Origin: Roseovarius lutimaris | GTDB taxonomy: Bacteria; Pseudomonadota; Alphaproteobacteria; Rhodobacterales; Rhodobacteraceae | Length of the DNA stretch: 64,000 nt | Direction of reading: 5' to 3' | NCBI RefSeq assembly: GCF_900115165.1 | Contig: NZ_FOVP01000018.1 | Location: 1-64,000 of the forward strand | Shown: positions 26,880-34,933 of the stretch, in pieces | How positions within the stretch are numbered: the first letter of the stretch is position 1 | Layout: each line of letters starts with the position of its first letter | The notes under the pieces: generated by a model | Databases searched by the model: none | The model's input: the letters and a program-made list of their open reading frames with translations, nothing else | What the model was told of the DNA's origin: nothing | Translations under genes and position numbers: made by a program

Positions 26880-27676
26880 ACCCTGTAGAAATATATCACG
26901 GTGACAGCCCCATAGTGCTGGGCCTGCCGCATACCGGCACCTTTGTGCCCGAGGATATCCTGGCCGATCTGAACCCGCGCGGACGTGGGCTGGATGACAC
27001 CGACTGGCATATTGACAGGCTCTATGACGGTGTTCTGGCAGGCGCGACCACGGTACGTGCGACGTTCCACCGTTATGTTATTGACGCCAATCGCGACCCG
27101 TCGGGCGTTTCGCTCTATCCTGGCCAGAATACCACCGGGCTGGTGCCAATGACGGATTTTGACGGCCACGACATCTGGACCAAACCGCCGACTGAGGCCG
27201 CCATTGAAGCGCGACGTGAAGCTTTCCATGCGCCCTACCATGCCGCCTTGCAGGCAGAACTTGACCGGGTGCGCGATCTGCATGGCATCGCAATCCTCTA
27301 TGATTGCCACTCGATCCGCTCAAACATTCCGTTCCTGTTTGACGGCACCCTGCCCGACTTCAACATCGGTACCAATCTGGGCAGCACCTGCGCGCCTGAG
27401 ATTGAAGCGGCCACGCAGCGCATTTGCGCCGCTGCCGAGGGCTATACCTCAATCACCAACGGCCGTTTCAAAGGCGGCTGGACCACCCGCCACTATGGCC
27501 GCCCCACCGAAGGGTTGCACGCCATCCAGATGGAACTGGCGCAAAGCACCTACCTGAGCGCCGAGGCGGCGCCATGGAGCTATGACGAAGGCAAGGCCGC
27601 GCGCCTGCGCCTGCACCTCAAAACCATCCTGACGAAACTGGCCTCCGTGGCCCCGACCCTGAAAGGCACATCATGA
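26876..27676 (+). CDS. hutG: N-formylglutamate deformylase (N-formylglutamate amidohydrolase)
   Basis: The 266-residue protein cleaves N-formyl-L-glutamate to glutamate and formate, the last step after HutF. Metal-binding features are visible in [12 protein letters not shown] near residue 18, [11 protein letters not shown] near 65 and [13 protein letters not shown] near 142. It overlaps hutH before it and hutU after it by ATGA, so translation of the block is tightly coupled. Confidence 0.9.
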   Translation: MNPVEIYHGDSPIVLGLPHTGTFVPEDILADLNPRGRGLDDTDWHIDRLYDGVLAGATTVRATFHRYVIDANRDPSGVSLYPGQNTTGLVPMTDFDGHDIWTKPPTEAAIEARREAFHAPYHAALQAELDRVRDLHGIAILYDCHSIRSNIPFLFDGTLPDFNIGTNLGSTCAPEIEAATQRICAAAEGYTSITNGRFKGGWTTRHYGRPTEGLHAIQMELAQSTYLSAEAAPWSYDEGKAARLRLHLKTILTKLASVAPTLKGTS

Positions 27677-29340
27677 GCGATCCGCGCAAGAACACCCGTG
27701 ACGTTTTTCCCGCCACCGGCACCGAGTTGACGGCCAAAAGCTGGCTGACCGAAGCGCCGCTGCGGATGCTGATGAACAACCTGCACCCCGACGTTGCCGA
27801 AAACCCACATGAATTGGTGGTTTATGGCGGTATTGGCCGTGCTGCACGCACCTGGAAGGATTACGACATGATCGTCGCCTCGCTGCGCGCGCTGGAGGAC
27901 GATCAGACGCTGCTGGTGCAATCGGGCAAGCCTGTCGGCGTGTTCCAGACCCATAAAGATGCGCCGCGCGTCTTGATCGCGAATTCCAATCTGGTTCCGC
28001 ATTGGGCCACCTGGGACCATTTCAATGAACTCGATAAAAAGGGTCTGGCGATGTACGGCCAAATGACCGCCGGGTCGTGGATCTACATCGGTAGCCAAGG
28101 CATCGTGCAGGGCACATATGAGACCTTTGTCGAGGCCGGCCGCCAGCATTATGATGGCGATCTCAAAGGTAAATGGATCCTGACCGGCGGGCTTGGCGGT
28201 ATGGGCGGCGCACAACCCCTCGCGGCGGTGATGGCCGGGGCCTGCTGTCTGGCGGTCGAGTGCAACCCCGACAGCATTGATTTCCGTCTGCGCACGAAAT
28301 ACGTCGACGAAAAGGCCGAAACGCTGGACGAAGCGCTTGAGATGATCGAGCGCTGGACCAAAGCGGGCGAGGCGAAATCCGTTGGCTTGCTGGGCAATGC
28401 GGCGGATGTGTTTCCCGAACTGGTCAAACGCGGCGTGCGGCCCGATATCGTCACCGACCAGACCTCGGCGCATGACCCGGTCAACGGGTATTTGCCGCAG
28501 GGCTGGACCATGGCGCAATGGAAAGACAAACGCGAAAGCGCCCCGAAAGAGGTCGAAAAGGCCGCCCGCGCCAGCATGAAGGTGCAGGTCAAGGCGATGG
28601 TCGATTTCCACGCCGCCGGTATTCCGACCGTCGATTACGGCAACAACATCCGCCAGATGGCGCTGGAAGAAGGGCTGGACAACGCCTTTGATTTCCCCGG
28701 CTTCGTGCCCGCCTATATCCGCCCGCTGTTTTGTCGCGGCATTGGCCCGTTCCGGTGGGCGGCGCTGTCTGGCGATCCCGAGGACATCTATAAAACCGAC
28801 GCCAAAGTGAAAGAAATCCTCTCTGAGGATTCGCATCTGCACAACTGGCTGGATATGGCGCGCGAGCGGATTTCGTTTCAGGGCTTGCCTGCGCGGATCT
28901 GCTGGGTGGGTCTTGGCGTGCGCCACAAGCTCGGCCTTGCATTCAACGAAATGGTACGCAGCGGCGAATTGAAAGCGCCGATCGTGATTGGCCGCGATCA
29001 TCTCGATTCCGGTTCGGTCGCCTCGCCTAACCGCGAGACCGAGGCGATGAAGGACGGCTCTGATGCGGTTAGCGACTGGCCTTTGCTCAACGCGCTTCTC
29101 AACACAGCCTCGGGCGCAACCTGGGTGTCGCTGCACCACGGTGGCGGCGTTGGCATGGGCTTTTCCCAGCACTCCGGCATGGTGATCTGTTGTGACGGCA
29201 CCGAGGATGCGGATCGCCGCATCGCGCGGGTGTTGTGGAACGATCCGGCCACCGGCGTGATGCGCCATGCCGATGCGGGCTATGACGAGGCGCTCGAGTG
29301 CGCCCGCGAGAATGGCTTGACCCTGCCGGGAATTCTCTGA
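27673..29340 (+). CDS. hutU: Urocanate hydratase
   Basis: The 555-residue cytosolic enzyme converts urocanate to imidazolone propionate using tightly bound NAD+ as electrophile. [16 protein letters not shown] is the NAD-binding loop and [14 protein letters not shown] is a signature of the family; [19 protein letters not shown] near the C-terminus is also conserved. Last gene of hutIHGU, starting within the hutG stop. An open frame of 562 codons lies antisense to it and is a codon-bias artefact. Confidence 0.95.
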   Translation: MSDPRKNTRDVFPATGTELTAKSWLTEAPLRMLMNNLHPDVAENPHELVVYGGIGRAARTWKDYDMIVASLRALEDDQTLLVQSGKPVGVFQTHKDAPRVLIANSNLVPHWATWDHFNELDKKGLAMYGQMTAGSWIYIGSQGIVQGTYETFVEAGRQHYDGDLKGKWILTGGLGGMGGAQPLAAVMAGACCLAVECNPDSIDFRLRTKYVDEKAETLDEALEMIERWTKAGEAKSVGLLGNAADVFPELVKRGVRPDIVTDQTSAHDPVNGYLPQGWTMAQWKDKRESAPKEVEKAARASMKVQVKAMVDFHAAGIPTVDYGNNIRQMALEEGLDNAFDFPGFVPAYIRPLFCRGIGPFRWAALSGDPEDIYKTDAKVKEILSEDSHLHNWLDMARERISFQGLPARICWVGLGVRHKLGLAFNEMVRSGELKAPIVIGRDHLDSGSVASPNRETEAMKDGSDAVSDWPLLNALLNTASGATWVSLHHGGGVGMGFSQHSGMVICCDGTEDADRRIARVLWNDPATGVMRHADAGYDEALECARENGLTLPGIL

Positions 29341-29346
29341 AGACCT

Positions 29347-29376
29347 GCACCGTCGCTTTACCCCGGGCGGCGGTGC
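29347..29376. terminator. Hairpin between convergent hutU and hutC
   Basis: GCACCGTCG (29347-29355) and CGGCGGTGC (29368-29376) can form a 9-bp stem with one wobble around a 12-base loop. It lies between the two convergent stops and could end transcription from both sides. No T-run supports it strongly. Confidence 0.35.
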
Positions 29377-29385
29377 CCTTGCCCA

Positions 29386-30075
29386 TCAATAGCGCGTCGT
29401 CATCCGATGTCCGAGCCGATAGGACAGCTTGACATAGGTAACTGCCTGCCCCTCCCACCAGGTGGACCGCTCCACGGTGAAAACCGGATCGCCGATCTTG
29501 CTGGCAAGATATTGCGACAGGTCCAGATCCACCAACCCGGCGGAAAAGCTGATCTCGGCGTCGGAAAACGGGATTGTGGCAACAAGCCATTCATTGGGCC
29601 CCGTCACCGCAAAATCGGCCGTTTCGGCCTGCGGCAGAACCGCAAGATTGATCCATCTGTCTTCGTGTTGATAGGGGTCGCCGTCGGCGTAATGCATGCA
29701 CACCAGATGCACGACCCTGCACCCTATCGGTAATTTCAGACGCGCCCGAAGCCAGTCAGGCGCCGCCACCACTGAGCGACTGACCAGAGAATAGCGGTAC
29801 TGCGCGCCCTTTTCCTCGATCTCCCTGCGCACCAGCGGAATATCGAACCGCGCCTGACGGACCGGGCTTTGGCGCACCCGCGTGCCCGCCTTGCGGCGGC
29901 GCTCGATGATGCCATCATCGGCAAGCTCGCGCATGGCGCGGTTCACGGTGGCGCGCGCACAGCCATATGTCCCCGCAAGCTCGATCTCATTGGGAACAAG
30001 GCTTCCCGGCCCCCATTCCCCTTTGGTGATCTTCGACAGGATGTCGGTTTTGACGTCCCTATAGGTGACTTTCAT
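29386..30075 (-). CDS. hutC: Histidine utilisation repressor HutC (GntR family)
   Basis: The 229-residue regulator has an N-terminal GntR winged helix (YRDVKTDILSKI... LVPNEIELAGTYGCARATVNRAMRELADDGII) and a C-terminal UTRA effector domain that binds urocanate in the family. It should repress hut genes until urocanate accumulates. The ATG at 30075, with GAAGGCG before it, gives the family N-terminus; the longer frame adds 12 unlikely residues. It is convergent to hutU. The inverted repeat at 24068-24088 is its probable main operator. Confidence 0.88.
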   Translation of the reverse strand: MKVTYRDVKTDILSKITKGEWGPGSLVPNEIELAGTYGCARATVNRAMRELADDGIIERRRKAGTRVRQSPVRQARFDIPLVRREIEEKGAQYRYSLVSRSVVAAPDWLRARLKLPIGCRVVHLVCMHYADGDPYQHEDRWINLAVLPQAETADFAVTGPNEWLVATIPFSDAEISFSAGLVDLDLSQYLASKIGDPVFTVERSTWWEGQAVTYVKLSYRLGHRMTTRY

Positions 30076-30109
30076 TGGCCGCGCCTTCATTAAGACTGTG
30101 CTTATAACC

Positions 30110-30147
30110 ATCTACCCTAAGTTTAATGGTTCACCAAGGCGGTAGAT
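30110..30147. repeat. Inverted repeat upstream of hutC
   Basis: ATCTACC (30110-30116) and GGTAGAT (30141-30147) are perfect complements separated by 24 bases, between the Rieske gene end and hutC. It may be a hairpin ending the Rieske transcript or a regulator site for hutC. It does not resemble the hutF-hutI operator. Confidence 0.3.
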
Positions 30148-30177
30148 AACGGTCATTCGCGATGCCCCTGCGCCATT

Positions 30178-31218
30178 TTACCGGCTCATCTTTGCGTCGA
30201 CCATCGACTCTTCGGCGATCATTGCTTCCAATTGGCGGCGGAACCGCAGCTGACCTGCATCAATGCCAAGATCAATATGTGGCGATGTTTTCTCATCCAT
30301 CCCGATCTGAACCTGATCGAGCACCGCGCGATCCTCTTCAAAGGCGTTGCGCACATCTTCGCTCATCATCTTTGACAGTTCTTCGTCGTCTGGCCGGATA
30401 TTGCGCAGCTGGAACCAGTAATATCTGGTCTCGGTCTCACTCGTGGGGGTCATGAAGTTGTAGCTGTCCATCACGAAGGTATTTTCGTGCAGCGTGCCAT
30501 CGACGCCCCCGGTGCCCGCAGGGGTAAACACCGCGCGGATCAACGCGTGGCTGGGATAGCGCACCTCGTAATGCTGAAGCCGGTCGCAATTGCCCTCGAA
30601 TTCCACGACCTTTTTGTAAAACGGCGCAGGCTCGTGATCCATCATCCAACGGTGAACGATCACGCCCGTATCAGTCTTGGTCACCCGGAGCGGAGCATCC
30701 TTCGTCTCGGCCGACGCAAAGGACGTTTCATGCACCCAAGCCACATGCGTGGGGTCCAGCAGGTTGTCGCACATCAGCAGGTAATTGCAGTTCAGCTCCA
30801 TCGCCGCGCCGCGGTTGATGCCCCACTCGGGGCTGTCGAAATTGGGGATGTCGATGATATCTTCGGGGTCCGCGATTGCCGCATTGCCCATCCAGATCCA
30901 GATCAGCCCGTATTTTTCATGCACCGGATAGGGGCGCACGCGCGCCGCCGAAGGGATGCGCCCGCCGCCCGGGGCCCAAACGCATTGGCCCGCGCAATCA
31001 AACGTCAGCCCGTGATAGCCGCATTCCACGGTGTCGCCCTTGATCCGCCCCCTGGAAAGAGGCAGCTTGCGATGCGGACAGGCGTCTTCCATGGCGATCA
31101 CTTCGCCGTCGCTGTTGCGAAACATGCAAATTTTTTCGCCCAGCACCTTTACCTGTTGCAAATCGTTGACAATTTCATCGCTCCACGCGGCGACGTACCA
31201 AGCATTCTTGAGAAACAT
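30178..31218 (-). CDS. Rieske aromatic ring-hydroxylating oxygenase, alpha subunit (VanA-like)
   Basis: The 346-residue protein has the Rieske motif ACPHRKLPLSRG followed by VECGYHGL (C-x-H ... C-x2-H, residues ~47-69) and the mononuclear iron site DNLLDPTHVAWVH near residue 150. It resembles vanillate demethylase-type oxygenases, which O- or N-demethylate or hydroxylate small aromatics. No reductase gene lies beside it, so it must borrow electrons from a ferredoxin reductase encoded elsewhere. AGGAAG precedes the ATG. It points the same way as hutC, 102 bases upstream of it; involvement in an aromatic or imidazole side route is speculation. Confidence 0.82.
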   Translation of the reverse strand: MFLKNAWYVAAWSDEIVNDLQQVKVLGEKICMFRNSDGEVIAMEDACPHRKLPLSRGRIKGDTVECGYHGLTFDCAGQCVWAPGGGRIPSAARVRPYPVHEKYGLIWIWMGNAAIADPEDIIDIPNFDSPEWGINRGAAMELNCNYLLMCDNLLDPTHVAWVHETSFASAETKDAPLRVTKTDTGVIVHRWMMDHEPAPFYKKVVEFEGNCDRLQHYEVRYPSHALIRAVFTPAGTGGVDGTLHENTFVMDSYNFMTPTSETETRYYWFQLRNIRPDDEELSKMMSEDVRNAFEEDRAVLDQVQIGMDEKTSPHIDLGIDAGQLRFRRQLEAMIAEESMVDAKMSR

Positions 31219-31741
31219 ATGACTTCCTAGCTGAGATTTTGTCTGCGGTTAGCGGCATTATAAAAGGACAGACCCAAATAAAAACGGTTTTCCCTCGCCA
31301 ATCCGTTAGGTTTTCCACCCTATGCGCCACCGGCTACTGACGCTATCCAATTCAGAAAATTTCCTGAGGTTTCCTTCTCCGGCATCAGGGGCGGCCAACA
31401 GATAAAATAGGAGCCTGGCATTTCTATGGGGCGATCCGACAGACGGACAGGCCGTCCAAGATCAAGGTCCACCGAGGCAAAGAAAATTGCGCCAGCGTGA
31501 TGCCCGGACCCGCCGCAGCGGCCTCTGGCGCCGTGCCGGGCGCCAGATTGACGCTGGCGCGCAATGAGCGGAACGTTACATGCTCAAAGGCGGGGTCGAC
31601 CTGTTCATTCGCATCCGCCCGGCACGACCCTCCGGCCATTCTTCAACGCAGGTAAAGACTGAGTTGCAAGCGCGCCGGTTTTTCCGCGTCACCGCCTCCC
31701 CCATCCTGCTGATGACGAAACCAGCCCGAAAGGAGGCAACC
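31219..31741. other. Gene-free stretch before the EamA transporter
   Basis: No gene is supported. A 71-codon minus-strand frame at 31424-31639 and others have no ribosome-binding site or recognisable sequence. The part near 31700-31741 leads into a strong Shine-Dalgarno sequence serving the short ORF at 31742. Confidence 0.4.
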
Positions 31742-31831
31742 ATGGCCCGCATTCCCGGCCCCCCCGGACGACATTCACCGCGTGCCCAAAGCACGCAGCA
31801 TTGCAACCCCGTGAAAGGACACCAGTCATGA
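31742..31831 (+). CDS. 29-residue leader ORF coupled to the EamA transporter
   Basis: The ATG at 31742 follows GAAAGGAGG at ideal distance, the best Shine-Dalgarno sequence in the neighbourhood. The peptide begins MARIPGPPGR and is rich in Pro, Arg, Ser and His. Its TGA overlaps the transporter ATG by four bases (ATGA at 31828-31831). This arrangement suggests a leader peptide whose translation sets expression of the transporter. No family is recognised. Confidence 0.45.
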   Translation: MARIPGPPGRHSPRAQSTQHCNPVKGHQS

Positions 31832-32733
31832 CACGCTCGACCGACATTCTGGCGACCGCACTGGCGCCGACGATCTGGGGAAGCACCTATCTTGTAACGA
31901 CCGAGATGCTCCCCGCAGGCTATCCCGTCACGCTTGCCGTCCTGCGGGCGCTGCCTGCGGGGTTGCTTCTGCTGGCCGTGACCCGATGCCTGCCGCCGCG
32001 GGCCTGGCTTGGGCGGGCATTTGCGCTTGGTGCGCTGAATTTCGCGGTGTTCTGGACGTTGCTGTTCGTGGCGGCCTACCGGTTACCCGGCGGCGTTGCG
32101 GCCACCCTCGGCGCCTTGCAGGCGCTGATGGTTATAGCGATGGCGCGGGGCTGGCTTGGCACAGACGTGCGCCCCGGCGCAGTGGCCGCAGCCGCCACAG
32201 GGGTCGTCGGTGTTGCCTTTCTGTTGCTTGGGCCGGGCGTGGCGCTTGACCCGATCGGCATTGCCGCAGGGCTTGGCGGTGCGGCCTCGATGGCGGCCGG
32301 GACCGTGCTCAGCCGCAAGTGGCAACCGCCCGTGCCTCCGCTTGGGTTTACGGCCTGGCAATTGACGGCCGGTGGGTTGATCCTTTTGCCATTTGCCCTG
32401 TTTCTTGAGCCCCCGTTGCCGACAATCACGCAAACCAACCTCGTCGGTTTGGCTTGGCTTGGCCTGATCGGTGCCGCGGCGACCTACTGGCTCTGGTTTC
32501 GCGGTCTTGCACGGCTTGACCCCGGTGCCGTCTCGATACTGGGCATGATGAGCCCGGTGACCGCCGTCGCGCTTGGATGGCTCTGGCTGGGGCAGGCATT
32601 GACTGCGGTGCAGATCGCCGGTGCGCTCATCGTCCTCGGCTCTGTCTGGGGCGGACAGATCGCAAACCGACCGCGCCCGGCGGGCATGAATCCGTCGGCC
32701 CGATCAGGGCAGCACCCGTTTCAAGAGTCGTAA
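31828..32733 (+). CDS. EamA/DMT-family transporter
   Basis: The 301-residue protein has about ten hydrophobic helices in two repeats, opening ILATALAPTIWGSTYLVTTEML, the classic EamA start. The second repeat ends with PVTAVALGWLWLGQALT. Family members export amino acids or other small metabolites, or act as drug/metabolite carriers. Which one cannot be told here. The start at 31828 fits the family N-terminus and has GAAAGGAC before it. It overlaps the short leader ORF and is followed by a GC-rich hairpin. Confidence 0.85.
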   Translation: MTRSTDILATALAPTIWGSTYLVTTEMLPAGYPVTLAVLRALPAGLLLLAVTRCLPPRAWLGRAFALGALNFAVFWTLLFVAAYRLPGGVAATLGALQALMVIAMARGWLGTDVRPGAVAAAATGVVGVAFLLLGPGVALDPIGIAAGLGGAASMAAGTVLSRKWQPPVPPLGFTAWQLTAGGLILLPFALFLEPPLPTITQTNLVGLAWLGLIGAAATYWLWFRGLARLDPGAVSILGMMSPVTAVALGWLWLGQALTAVQIAGALIVLGSVWGGQIANRPRPAGMNPSARSGQHPFQES

Positions 32734-32753
32734 AGGGCGCCGAAAGCGCCCCT
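32734..32753 (+). terminator. Hairpin after the EamA gene
   Basis: GGGCGC (32735-32740) and GCGCCC (32746-32751) form a 6-bp GC stem with loop CGAAA directly behind the stop. The tail is only weakly T-rich. It may serve both the EamA gene and, from the other side, the cupredoxin gene. Confidence 0.4.
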
Positions 32754-32800
32754 TACCTTGCTGTGATGCCGGGTTTTCGCCGGTCATGCGAGGCCAATAC

Positions 32801-33334
32801 TCAGTGCGTCATGAAACCGATTTCGCCGACCATACCGGCTTCGCGATGTCCGGGGACGTTGCAGGCAAACCCGATCTCGGTTTCCTTGCCGAAGGTCCAG
32901 GTCACCTTGGCGGTTTGGCCAGGTTCGAGCAGAACGCTGTTGGCATCGTCATGCATCATGCCGGCCTTCATCATCTTGTGGTGATTGACGGTGTCCGCGG
33001 TCATCATGCCGGTTTCCATCATTGTGGTCATCTCGTCCATGTGACCCTGCCACATGCTTTCAGTGCCAAGGTTGAACTCATGCACGAATTCGCCGTCATT
33101 CCTGACCACGAAAGTGATGGTTTCCCCTTCCATGACCTCGATGTTCGATGGCTCGAATTTCATCTCGGTCATGCTGACCTCGATTACGCGGTCCGCATTT
33201 GCCAAAAGACCTGGCGTGCCCATCATGGCGGCATGGCCACCGCCGTGACCGGCATTGTGACCCGCACCGGCGACTGCGGCTGTTGTGGTCAGGGCGAGCG
33301 CGATGCCCGCGAGGATATTGATAGAAGGTTTCAT
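32801..33334 (-). CDS. Periplasmic cupredoxin (plastocyanin/azurin-like copper protein)
   Basis: The 177-residue protein has a signal peptide (INILAGIALALTTTAAVAGA) and then a His-rich stretch (GHNAGHGGGH). The type-1 copper ligands are visible: His in EFVHEF, Cys and His in GFACNVPGH, and Met in REAGMVG. A Met/His-rich insert (MDEMTTMMETGMM, HHKMMKAGMMHDD) between strands suggests extra copper binding. It should carry or buffer copper in the periplasm. AAAGGAAC precedes the start. Last gene of a minus-strand set with a small Cys/Met protein and cytochrome c, and divergent from the copA side of the locus. Confidence 0.82.
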   Translation of the reverse strand: MKPSINILAGIALALTTTAAVAGAGHNAGHGGGHAAMMGTPGLLANADRVIEVSMTEMKFEPSNIEVMEGETITFVVRNDGEFVHEFNLGTESMWQGHMDEMTTMMETGMMTADTVNHHKMMKAGMMHDDANSVLLEPGQTAKVTWTFGKETEIGFACNVPGHREAGMVGEIGFMTH

Positions 33335-33379
33335 GTCGGGTTCCTTTTAGAGAGTGAGGATAGAGGTGCAGGTTTGAAA

Positions 33380-33727
33380 TCACCTCGCCCGTCGCGGCGG
33401 CGGCGGGTCAAACTCCGGCGTGAACCGGTCCATGATCACGGTCACGGCAAGCCGTTCCACGTCACATGCGATCTGTGTCAGCGTCGCCTTGTCATGCGGC
33501 ACGCAGAGTGCGGCGAAAGAACAGGCCATGCCAGGATGGCACTTGTCCGTCGAGGTGTAGTCCTCATGCTCATGGGGTACAGAATCGACGGCACCGGATG
33601 CCGCCTCAACCTGCCGGGACGGTTCCTGAGCGGCAAAGGCGGCTGCACCACTGAACAAAAACGCAATGGTCGCACCTATGGCCATCCAACCGAAAAAGGT
33701 TGTGCATACACGCCATATCGGCACCAT
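33380..33727 (-). CDS. Small exported Cys/Met protein, unknown function
   Basis: The 115-residue product has an N-terminal membrane or signal segment (TTFFGWMAIGATIAFLFSGAAAFA), then a short domain with CHPGMACSFAALCVPHD and a proline-rich end (PPPPRRAR). I recognise no named family. The Cys, His and Met residues suggest metal or redox work in the periplasm. Its ATG overlaps the stop of the cytochrome gene by one base (TGATG). It resembles in plan the 111-residue product encoded at 34402-34737 on the other strand. Confidence 0.6.
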   Translation of the reverse strand: MVPIWRVCTTFFGWMAIGATIAFLFSGAAAFAAQEPSRQVEAASGAVDSVPHEHEDYTSTDKCHPGMACSFAALCVPHDKATLTQIACDVERLAVTVIMDRFTPEFDPPPPRRAR

Positions 33728-34185
33728 CAGAAAATCCCGTTTTCCTTCTGGAGTTCGCGCACATAGGTCGCGATCGCCTTCACGTCCGCGTCCGTTACGC
33801 CCTCTACCGGGGGCATGTTTCCAAAGCGCCAGTGATGGGATCTGACGCCATTCTTCGCGGCCAGAACGAATGCCATATCCGAATGGTGGCCGGGTTCGTA
33901 AATCCTGTGCACAAGCGGCGGGCCCTTGCCCTCATGGCCTGCGGCATTGGCACCGTGACAGGTGGCACATTTCGCCTTGAATGCACGTGCGCCCATCTCC
34001 CCCTGTGGGGACAGCTCGGCGGGAAGCCGAACCTCGACAATCGCAGCGCCCTTTTCGATATCTGATGTATCTGGCGGCGTCATCGAATGCGCCGCCGGGC
34101 CGGGCGTGGGACGCGTGGTTTGCCAGACATACGCACCGCCCGCCGCAATCAGCACCGCGACGACAATCCAACCGAGTTTGCTCAT
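33727..34185 (-). CDS. Membrane-anchored c-type cytochrome
   Basis: The 152-residue protein has an N-terminal anchor or signal (KLGWIVVAVLIAAGGAYVW), a single heme-binding motif CATCHGANAAG near residue 72 and the axial-Met region FGNMPPVEGVTDADVKAIATYV near 120, a class I cytochrome. It probably passes electrons in the periplasm, perhaps to copper proteins or an oxidase. I use the ATG at 34185, which gives the signal sequence at residue 1. First gene of a three-gene minus-strand unit. Confidence 0.85.
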   Translation of the reverse strand: MSKLGWIVVAVLIAAGGAYVWQTTRPTPGPAAHSMTPPDTSDIEKGAAIVEVRLPAELSPQGEMGARAFKAKCATCHGANAAGHEGKGPPLVHRIYEPGHHSDMAFVLAAKNGVRSHHWRFGNMPPVEGVTDADVKAIATYVRELQKENGIF

Positions 34186-34319
34186 GCTTGATCTTCCACT
34201 CTGAAACCTCCGATAGCCTGAATAGCTTGCGCACAGGTCGCCAGAAAACACTGACGTTCGATCGGGCATCTGCCATGTTCCAGCGCTGGAAGGTCAAGCA
34301 AATCCACGGATTCAGTGAG

Positions 34320-34333
34320 GTTAATTTTGTAAC
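34320..34333. promoter_or_regulatory. GTTA-N6-TAAC element before the copper genes
   Basis: GTTA and TAAC lie symmetrically at 34320-34333 between the divergent cytochrome c and 34402 genes. TTGTAAC and GTTAC also occur at 40795-40837 in front of the response regulator gene. A shared response-regulator site is possible. The motif is short and the idea is tentative. Confidence 0.25.
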
Positions 34334-34401
34334 GAAATGTATCCTTGATCTTTGCCCGCAATCGCGTTCTTTTCTGTCACGAAGCAACAAACCGGTTCGT
34401 G

Positions 34402-34737
34402 ATGCGATTTTTTCGACTGACACGCATGGCCCATATCCTATCGCTCGTCGTCCTGATGGTCGCGGCGGTGCCATTTGTTGCGTCTGACGCAAGCGCGCCG
34501 CAGGACAGCCCGCACCGCATGGCCGTGCTGGATGTCCGGGACTGTGGCACACATGTTGACATGGATGGCACCGACGCGCCCTGCCCGGGTATGATGCTAC
34601 ATTGCGTGGCGGTTCTTGATTTTGGCCGAACGACATCAGAGCCGCGCGTCATCGTCGTCGCACTCTATCACCGGTTTCGCCCGATCCACGCCGAGAGCGT
34701 CGCGCCAGAGGCCGCCTCGCCACCGCCGCGCGCCTGA
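34402..34737 (+). CDS. Small exported Cys/Met protein, unknown function
   Basis: The 111-residue product has a signal-like segment (MAHILSLVVLMVAAVPFVASD), then Cys residues in VRDCGTHVDMDG and APCPGMMLHC and a proline-rich end (ASPPPRA). No named family is recognised. The start is uncertain; 34426 is an alternative and neither has a clear ribosome-binding site. It points towards copA and is opposite to a gene with a similar plan at 33380-33727. Confidence 0.5.
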   Translation: MRFFRLTRMAHILSLVVLMVAAVPFVASDASAPQDSPHRMAVLDVRDCGTHVDMDGTDAPCPGMMLHCVAVLDFGRTTSEPRVIVVALYHRFRPIHAESVAPEAASPPPRA

Positions 34738-34789
34738 CTGGTCATAGCCTCGATTTCCGCGCCTTCTGTTTAAGACCCTGAAACGCCCT

Positions 34790-34805
34790 GCCCTGCGCGC
34801 AGGGC
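34790..34805. repeat. Perfect 16-bp GC palindrome before copA
   Basis: GCCCTGCG (34790-34797) and its exact complement CGCAGGGC (34798-34805) meet without a spacer. A hairpin could form in RNA with a small loop, perhaps ending the upstream small gene. It could also be a protein-binding site for copA control. Confidence 0.35.
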
Positions 34806-34933
34806 CGGAACGCACGCCACTCTGGCTTGCGCGGTGGCCACGCAGGGTCGCGGGAAATCTCATTTCACGGATGAAGCATGGCTCTGGCGCAGGCGCGTCA
34901 GGCCGACTTTTGGACATTACAAAGGAGAAGAGA

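Noticed and set aside
27580..29268. 562-codon frame antisense to hutU
   Set aside because: Codon-bias shadow; hutU on the other strand is unmistakable.
31424..31639. 71-codon minus-strand frame before the EamA gene
   Set aside because: No Shine-Dalgarno sequence, no recognisable sequence and no neighbours in the same direction.
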